From: Nocardia carnea
GTDB taxonomy: Bacteria; Actinomycetota; Actinomycetes; Mycobacteriales; Mycobacteriaceae
Length of the DNA stretch: 64,000 bases
Direction of reading: 5' to 3'
Assembly (NCBI RefSeq): GCF_029868325.1
Contig: NZ_JARWNW010000085.1
Coordinates: 1-64,000, forward strand
The notes under the pieces are model-generated. The model was not told the DNA's origin, searched no databases, and was given only the letters and a program-made list of their open reading frames with translations. Positions 58,187 through 64,000 of this stretch are shown in pieces. Position numbers and translations under genes: made by a program. The number at the start of each line of letters is the position of its first letter. Position 1 is the first letter of the stretch.

Positions 58187-58675
58187 TCAGTGTGTGGTGC
58201 TGGTCGCTGAACCGGTGTGATAATTCGCGAACCTGGGCATCGGAGGTTTCCCCGTGGGGCCCGCCGCTGCGGCTCCGGTGTGGGCCATTCTGGCGGCGGC
58301 GATATCGCCTGCATGATCTACTGCCCAGCCGGCGATGGCCGAGAGGGGATCGAGGAGTGTTTCGCCCAGGGGAGTGAGGCTGTATCGGACCGTTGGTGGG
58401 ACGGTCGGGTAGGTCGTCCGGTCGACGAGGCCGTCGGCTTCCAGGGCGCGCAGGGTCCGGGTCAGCATGCGGCGGCTGATGTCTTCGATGGAGCGGTGCA
58501 GTTCGTTGTAGTGGTAGGGGCGGCGGGCGAGTAGGGCGATCACCAGCAGGGTCCATTTGTCGCCGAGAATCCGGACGATATCGGTGACCGGGCAAGCCTG
58601 ATAGTCGGCGCTGGGGACGGTCGCGGGGAGTTCCGCCGTGGCGAAGGAGGGGGCCTGCGCTGGGGTGGGGAACAT
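58187..58675 (-). CDS. HxlR-family transcriptional regulator
   Basis: Winged-helix regulator of 162 residues. Typical HxlR core: ACPVTDIVRILGDKWTLLVIALLARRPYHYNELHRSIEDISRRMLTRTLRALEADGLVDRTTYPTVPPTVRYSLTPLG (residues 27-104), with the conserved cysteine C28. The last 30 residues are low complexity. Divergent from an SDR gene 72 bases away, which it probably controls, perhaps in response to an electrophile or quinone. Confidence 0.92.
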   Translation of the reverse strand: MFPTPAQAPSFATAELPATVPSADYQACPVTDIVRILGDKWTLLVIALLARRPYHYNELHRSIEDISRRMLTRTLRALEADGLVDRTTYPTVPPTVRYSLTPLGETLLDPLSAIAGWAVDHAGDIAAARMAHTGAAAAGPTGKPPMPRFANYHTGSATSTTH

Positions 58676-58747
58676 AGAAGTGCCTTCTTCCGGGGTCGGT
58701 AACCGTTGTCGAGGATGGGGATCGACAGGTGGACCGATGGAGGTGCG

Positions 58748-59575
58748 ATGACGAAAACTGTTGTTGTCAGTGGTGGTACCGATGGTATGGGGCGCGCGTT
58801 CGCGCTGGAGCGGCTTGCCCGGGGCGATCGGGTCGTGGTGATCGGCAGCAATCCGGCCAAGGGGGATTCGTTGGTTGCTGCCGCCGGGCCCGGCGCGGAC
58901 CGTGCGCGCTTTCTGCGGGCGGACCTGAGTTCGGTGGCGGAGACGCGAAAAGTCGTCGCCGAAATAGAGTCGGAGTATCAGGCAGTCGATGCGCTGCTGC
59001 TGTTCGCGAACCGGACTTCACCGAAGCGCATCCAGACCGAGGAGGGATTCGAGCGCACCTTCGCGCTGTACTACCTCAGCCGGTATCTGCTCTCCTACGG
59101 GTTGGTTCCGCTGCTCGAGCGCAGTGCACAGCCGGTGATCGTGAACATCGCCGGAGTCGGTGTCCGGAAAGGGGCGGTGAACTGGGACGATCCGCATCTC
59201 ACGCACGGCTACAGCGTGGTCCGTGCCCAATTGCAAGCCGGGCGGGCGAACGACCTGTTGGGAGTTTCGTTCGCCGGGCAATACGGCGGGAAGGTCGGAT
59301 ACGTCCTCTACCACCCCGGATTCACTCGCAGCGGCGACCTCTCACCACTGAACCCGGTCGCCAGGACAGCCATCAGAACACTCGCCGCGCTCGCCGCCCG
59401 GCCCGTACGCACCGCCATTCACCCGATCCACGATTTCGTCGACACTCCGGCCGCGGTGCCGCTGCGCGCAATCGATCGCGGCCGCTCCCTGGATCTGTCG
59501 CTGCCCACCCTCGACCCGGGCGCAGCCGAACGCCTTTCGCAGCTCACCGAGGAGCTGCTGGCAGCACAGGCGTAA
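58748..59575 (+). CDS. Short-chain dehydrogenase-like protein next to HxlR
   Basis: SDR-type protein of 275 residues. The cofactor motif SGGTDGMGRAFA (residues 8-19) is TGxxxGxG-like; RADLSSVAETRKV marks the second strand. NNAG is replaced by FANRT, and the catalytic YxxxK is not in the usual form (GVGVRKGAV, then GYSVVRAQLQ), so it is a divergent or atypical SDR that resembles dehydrogenases/reductases of the DHRS12 or retinol type. Likely regulated by the divergent HxlR protein. Substrate unknown. Confidence 0.8.
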   Translation: MTKTVVVSGGTDGMGRAFALERLARGDRVVVIGSNPAKGDSLVAAAGPGADRARFLRADLSSVAETRKVVAEIESEYQAVDALLLFANRTSPKRIQTEEGFERTFALYYLSRYLLSYGLVPLLERSAQPVIVNIAGVGVRKGAVNWDDPHLTHGYSVVRAQLQAGRANDLLGVSFAGQYGGKVGYVLYHPGFTRSGDLSPLNPVARTAIRTLAALAARPVRTAIHPIHDFVDTPAAVPLRAIDRGRSLDLSLPTLDPGAAERLSQLTEELLAAQA

Positions 59576-59704
59576 AGGATTGCCGGACGCCCTGGAGGTG
59601 ATCACCGGGTCCGCCGACCGCCCGCTCCGGAGTGCGACCCCGGGGCGGGATTCGGGGATTCACCTGATGCTGTCGGTATAAACGTCTGCGAAACTCGGCG
59701 GGAC

Positions 59705-60841
59705 GTGATCGTCCCGATCGAAAGTGAGTCCGTGGGTATCACTCGTTTTCTCGCCTTCGTAGCGATTCTCGCCGTAGCGTTGGGGGCGGCTGCCACCGCA
59801 CCCGCGACGGCCGCGCCCAGCGCCTCGGGGCCCGACCTCGGTGTGGCGCTGCCGCCCCCGACCGGCCCGTTCCCGGTCGGTGTCCAGGAGTTCCATCTGG
59901 TCGGCGATCGGCCCGACCCGTGGATGCCGGATCGCAATCGCGAGCTCATGGTCTCCGCCTGGTATCCCGCACTGGCACCTGTCGGCCGGCCGGACCCGTA
60001 TGCCACATCGGAGGAATCGGCGCTCATCCTCGCTTCGCTGGGATTGGAGGGTTTCGCACCGGACTCGCTCGGCAAGATACGAACGCACGCCTATGTGGAC
60101 GTGCCGCGGTGGGGACACCCGCTGCCCACGGTCGTACTTTCGCCCGGCTTCACCATGCCGCGGGCATCGCTCACCGGCCTCGCCGAGGAACTGGCCGCTC
60201 GCGGCTATCTCGTGCTCGGTATCGACCACACGTACGAGGCATCCGCCGTGACCTTCCCGGATGGCCGCATCACCGAATGCGCGGCGTGCGTGGGCCGTCT
60301 GGACGCCGTTTCGGCCGCGCGTAGCCGTGCACAGGACGTGTCCTTCGTCCTCGACGAACTGACCGGCCGCCTGCCGATCGACCTGTCCCGGATAGCCATG
60401 GGCGGTCATTCCGCGGGTGGGTTCACCGCGCCGTACGCACTCGCCGAGGACGGCAGGATCCGCGCCGGATTCAACCTGGACGGAACGTTCCCTGCCGCGC
60501 CCTACGGCCGCGCTGTCGACCGGCCGTTCCTGATGATGGGCGCACCGGGCCATGCACCCGACGGAAAGTCCGGTGCCAAATGGGGTACCGCCTACGATGC
60601 GTTCCACGGTTGGAAACGCTGGGTGACGGTCGACGGCACGTCACATTCGTCATTCACCGACTACGCGCCGATCGCCGCGGCACTCGGTTACCAGGTCCCG
60701 GACACGACGATCGACGGCAACCGCGCGATGGATCTGACGCGGCGATACGTCACCGCCTTCGTCGACCTCCACCTGCGCGGCATCCCGCAGCCGATCCTCG
60801 ATGCACCGGATCCGGTCGATCCCGAGGTCCGTTTCCACTGA
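59705..60841 (+). CDS. Secreted alpha/beta hydrolase (PAF-acetylhydrolase-like esterase)
   Basis: Exported esterase of about 378 residues. Signal peptide with hydrophobic core FLAFVAILAVALGAAATA and cleavage near ATA-AP. REALMVSAWYP-like entry (RELMVSAWYPA near residue 80), LPTVVLSPGFTMPRASLTGLAEELAARGYLVLGIDHTYE, nucleophile GGHSAGGFTAPYAL (serine near 234), aspartate in FNLDGTF, histidine in DGTSHSSFTDYAP. This is the platelet-activating-factor acetylhydrolase-type lipase pattern. The start is GTG; another GTG nine codons later also yields a full signal peptide. Confidence 0.9.
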   Translation: MIVPIESESVGITRFLAFVAILAVALGAAATAPATAAPSASGPDLGVALPPPTGPFPVGVQEFHLVGDRPDPWMPDRNRELMVSAWYPALAPVGRPDPYATSEESALILASLGLEGFAPDSLGKIRTHAYVDVPRWGHPLPTVVLSPGFTMPRASLTGLAEELAARGYLVLGIDHTYEASAVTFPDGRITECAACVGRLDAVSAARSRAQDVSFVLDELTGRLPIDLSRIAMGGHSAGGFTAPYALAEDGRIRAGFNLDGTFPAAPYGRAVDRPFLMMGAPGHAPDGKSGAKWGTAYDAFHGWKRWVTVDGTSHSSFTDYAPIAAALGYQVPDTTIDGNRAMDLTRRYVTAFVDLHLRGIPQPILDAPDPVDPEVRFH

Positions 60842-60971
60842 TCGGTGCGATCCGATCGCCTTGTCGCGTATCCAAAGGAACGGTGAACCGGCGCGGGCCG
60901 CGGTTTTCGGTTCCGCCGCTATGACGGTCTGTAACTGTGCGTTCGCGTCGCCGACCGTCGGCCCGCTCCGG

Positions 60972-61000
60972 GCTGGTCAGCGGCAACTCCGCTGACCAGC
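60972..61000. terminator. Hairpin between the esterase and fadE27
   Basis: Twelve-bp perfect arms GCTGGTCAGCGG and CCGCTGACCAGC around CAACT, between converging genes and ten bases from the fadE27 stop. Confidence 0.75.
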
Positions 61001-61009
61001 GCGCGGGCA

Positions 61010-62116
61010 CTAAGCGGACTCGGGCACGAACTCGGCCAGGGGGAGCAGGTGGTTGGTTGCTCCGCCGAGGGCGAATTCGTTGTGTTTGGCGGCGGTGAAG
61101 TAGTTGTGCACGATGTGGTCGCGATCGATCCCGACCCCGCCGTGTACATGGACCAGCGTGTGCGCCACCTGGTGGCCGGCTTCGGCCGCCCAGAACTTCG
61201 CGGTGTGGATCGCACCGGTGGCGTCGAGGTCTTCGCTGAGCTGCCAGGCCGCCTGAGTGGTGGTGAGGCGCAGGCCCTGGACGCTGATGTAGGCGTCGGA
61301 GAGGCGCTGGGCCACGGCCTGGAAGCTGCCGACGGCGCGGCCGAACTGTTCGCGTTCGCGGGCGTAGCCGGCGACCAGTTCCAGGGAGCGTTCGAGGGTG
61401 CCCAGCTGCTGGGCGGCCAGGCCGAGCCAGGCGCGGTCGAGCAGCCAGCCCAGGATCTGTGCGCCGTCGGCCACGGTGCCGAGCAGTTCGGCGGGGGAGC
61501 CGGCGAATTCGACCAGCGATTCCGCACTGCGGTCGGTGACCTGCTGTGCGGTCACGGTGACGGATTCATGCGCCGGATCGACCAGGAAAACGGCCGGCTG
61601 ACCCGATACCGAGGCGGGCACCAGGATGCGGGCGGCGCGGTCGGCGACGGGGACGGTGGTCTTCACACCGGTCACCTGCCAGCCGCCGTCCGATTCGGCG
61701 GCAGTGGTGGTGGGCCGAGCCGGATCCCAGTTGTGCTCCTCGGCCACGGCGACCGTGAGAATCGACGTACCGGCGGCGGCCGCGGCGGCGAGTTCGCGCT
61801 GTGTCGCGGAACCGAACCGGGCCAGCGCGCCCGCACCGAGAACGATCGACCACAGGTAGGGGACGGCCGCCACGGACTTTCCGAGTTCGCGCAGGATCGC
61901 GGTCTGTTCCAGCGTGCCGAAACCGCTACCGCCGATTTCCTCGGGCAGTGCGGCCGCCAGCACCCCGGTCTCGGCGAGCGATTTCCACAGCGGTTCGTCG
62001 AATTTGGCGGTGCCGCCGTCCAGTTCGCGCAGCCGGTCGGCGGTGACCAGTTTCTCGCAGACCTCGCCGGTGAGCCGGGCCAGGTCCAGCTGGGCTTCGG
62101 TGGGAGTGAAATCCAT
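61010..62116 (-). CDS. fadE27: FadE27 (ChsE5), steroid side-chain acyl-CoA dehydrogenase subunit
   Basis: Acyl-CoA dehydrogenase subunit of 368 residues. FadE26-FadE27 form a heterotetramer (ChsE4-ChsE5) that desaturates C26 steroid CoA esters in the first side-chain beta-oxidation cycle. Segments: ALPEEIGGSGFGTLEQTAIL, AREREQFGRAVGSFQAVAQRLSD, HVHGGVGIDRDHIVHNYF. The N-terminus MDFTPTEAQLDLARLTGEV is typical. It follows fadE26 by 35 bases. Confidence 0.92.
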   Translation of the reverse strand: MDFTPTEAQLDLARLTGEVCEKLVTADRLRELDGGTAKFDEPLWKSLAETGVLAAALPEEIGGSGFGTLEQTAILRELGKSVAAVPYLWSIVLGAGALARFGSATQRELAAAAAAGTSILTVAVAEEHNWDPARPTTTAAESDGGWQVTGVKTTVPVADRAARILVPASVSGQPAVFLVDPAHESVTVTAQQVTDRSAESLVEFAGSPAELLGTVADGAQILGWLLDRAWLGLAAQQLGTLERSLELVAGYAREREQFGRAVGSFQAVAQRLSDAYISVQGLRLTTTQAAWQLSEDLDATGAIHTAKFWAAEAGHQVAHTLVHVHGGVGIDRDHIVHNYFTAAKHNEFALGGATNHLLPLAEFVPESA

Positions 62117-62151
62117 GGTGAACTACCTACTTCTGGAATCGGGCGAGGAGG

Positions 62152-63345
<1,194 letters not shown>

Positions 63346-63469
63346 GGCGGTACCTCGAGCCTTCGTTCTGCGGGTTGGAGATGTGCCTGGACGTGGGATC
63401 GTGCCGTGCTCGGCCTCGTGGAGCGCGGAATAGATCTCCGATACCTGGCTCCGATCATTGCATATGCAC

Positions 63470-63483
63470 TGAAACATGTTCCA
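63470..63483. promoter_or_regulatory. KstR-type operator between fadE26 and the ferredoxin gene
   Basis: TGAAACATGTTCCA is an exact TnnAACnnGTTnnA match and a near-perfect palindrome. It likely controls fadE26-fadE27 and perhaps the ferredoxin. Confidence 0.78.
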
Positions 63484-63569
63484 GTATTGAAAGGTAATCA
63501 GCCCATGTAGCCCGCCCGCGCGAACCTCGCTTGTTAGGCTTGCGCCATCGGGCGGGAAAAGGAGTTTCG

Positions 63570-63758
63570 ATGAAGGTCAGCGTTGACTTCGATCAGTGCG
63601 AAGCAAACGGAATCTGTGCGGGAATCGCTCCCGACGTGTTTGAACTCGATGACGAGGACATGCTGCACGTCGCCGAGGGCGAGGTGGCACCCGATCAGGA
63701 GCCGGCAGTCGCGGATGCGGTTGCGCAATGCCCGAAAGCGGCTTTGCGTTTGCTGTGA
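63570..63758 (+). CDS. fdxD: Single-cluster ferredoxin (FdxD-like)
   Basis: Ferredoxin of 62 residues of the P450-partner type. Cluster ligands are C10 and C16 (DQCEANGICAGIAPDVF) and C54 (AQCPKAALRLL); a fourth position is not a cysteine, so a [3Fe-4S] cluster is likely. FdxD (Rv3503c) lies next to fadE26 in M. tuberculosis and can feed P450s such as CYP125. AAAGGAG precedes the ATG. Confidence 0.93.
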   Translation: MKVSVDFDQCEANGICAGIAPDVFELDDEDMLHVAEGEVAPDQEPAVADAVAQCPKAALRLL

Positions 63759-63777
63759 ATCTGCTCTTGCCGTGAAT

Positions 63778-63791
63778 AAGAACACGTTCTA
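63778..63791. promoter_or_regulatory. KstR-type operator before the chsB1-like gene
   Basis: AAGAACACGTTCTA (reverse TAGAACGTGTTCTT) has six-bp perfect arms AGAAC/GTTCT and one edge mismatch. TAGAGT overlaps its end, seven bases before the GTG start. Confidence 0.75.
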
Positions 63792-63802
63792 GAGTCGGCC
63801 CG

Positions 63803-64000
63803 GTGAGCGATACAGATACCAGCCTTGCCGGGCGAGTTGCGATCGTGACCGGAGCGGGTGCGGGCCTGGGTAAGGCCGAGGCGCTCGCCCTGGCCGGAGC
63901 CGGGGCCTCGGTGGTGGTCAACGACCTCGCCGAGTCCGACGCCGTAACCGAGACGCTGGAGCAGATCCGGGCCCTCGGTGCCAAAGCGGAGTTCGTCGCG
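63803..64000 (+). CDS. ChsB1-like 17-beta-HSD/3-hydroxyacyl-CoA dehydrogenase, truncated by the window end
   Basis: First 66 codons of an SDR gene. LAGRVAIVTGAGAGLGKAEALALAGAGASVVVNDLAESDAV shows the cofactor motif TGAGAGLG, then the second-strand NDL typical of the (3R)-hydroxyacyl-CoA dehydrogenase branch. The place after fdxD and fadE26 is that of Rv3502c (ChsB1), which oxidises the 22-hydroxy steroid CoA in side-chain degradation. The start is GTG, with a possible -10 seven bases upstream. The rest lies outside the window. Confidence 0.85.
   Translation, partial: MSDTDTSLAGRVAIVTGAGAGLGKAEALALAGAGASVVVNDLAESDAVTETLEQIRALGAKAEFVA

Overview
The window is about 64 kb of high-GC actinobacterial DNA. 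Gene content points to the Mycobacteriales and most likely Nocardia: a nearly complete cholesterol/steroid degradation programme, several F420-type oxidoreductases, ESX (type VII) accessory genes (EspG, a PPE/EspB-like protein, a DUF3558 lipoprotein), an EspR-like regulator, and an XRE(DUF5753)/DUF397 pair. Genus is inferred from content and gene order, not from a marker gene. No rRNA, tRNA, CRISPR array, insertion sequence or prophage was recognised.

Layout. (1) 1-224 is a fold-back inverted repeat with a G-tract between the arms, at the 3' end of hsaC, and looks like an assembly or contig-end artefact. (2) 156-6373: steroid A/B-ring genes hsaC-hsaD-hsaA (minus) diverge from kshA and a small Cys protein (plus), with two KstR-type boxes between them. 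A third box precedes an exported protein of unknown function at 4952. (3) 6579-8520: housekeeping rsgA and a Phd/PIN toxin-antitoxin pair. (4) 8676-19320: KstR2 regulon for rings C/D and the propionate side chain. Three FadE-type dehydrogenases, an enoyl-CoA hydratase and fadD3 lie on the minus strand; fadE30, ipdF, kstR2 and fadA6 lie on the plus strand; a Ddn-like F420 protein is embedded in it. (5) 19505-24355: unrelated genes (MarR-MFS, DUF427, secreted lipase, Rpn-like nuclease with an RHH protein). (6) 24558-29924: second KstR2 block, ipdC-ipdB-ipdA-echA20 (minus) diverging from two SDR genes (plus). (7) 30962-34524: an exported Gly-Ser-Ala-repeat protein, an ImmA/IrrE metalloprotease and a seven-TM protein form a coupled operon, convergent with an EspR-like regulator. 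(8) 34958-43528: KstR-regulated fadA5, cyp125, and the operon DUF35-ltp4-ltp3-LLM-NTF2 diverging from an Rv3520c-like F420 enzyme. (9) 43580-50788: a papain-fold deamidase toxin with its Imm35 protein, then DUF3558 lipoprotein, helical protein, PPE/EspB-like protein, EspG, two small proteins, and XRE/DUF397. (10) 51266-55442: clan-A glycosidase with a TetR regulator, SigG/SnoaL-type ECF sigma factor, VOC protein. (11) 55638-64000: side-chain degradation, echA19/fadD19, then HxlR, SDR and esterase genes, then fadE27-fadE26 diverging from a ferredoxin and a chsB1-like dehydrogenase cut by the window end.

How it works together. FadD19, Cyp125, FadE26/27, EchA19, ChsB1 and FadA5 shorten the sterol side chain. 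KshA opens ring B; HsaA/C/D degrade ring A. FadD3, FadE30, IpdF, IpdC, EchA20, IpdAB, FadA6 and the FadE31-33 set degrade the remaining C/D rings. Nine KstR-type boxes (TnnAACnnGTTnnA; five exact, four with one edge mismatch) and three KstR2-type boxes (common form AGCAAnTGCTTGGT) mark the promoters. Several boxed genes begin with GTG about 6-11 bases after a TAnnnT-like -10 element, which suggests leaderless transcripts.
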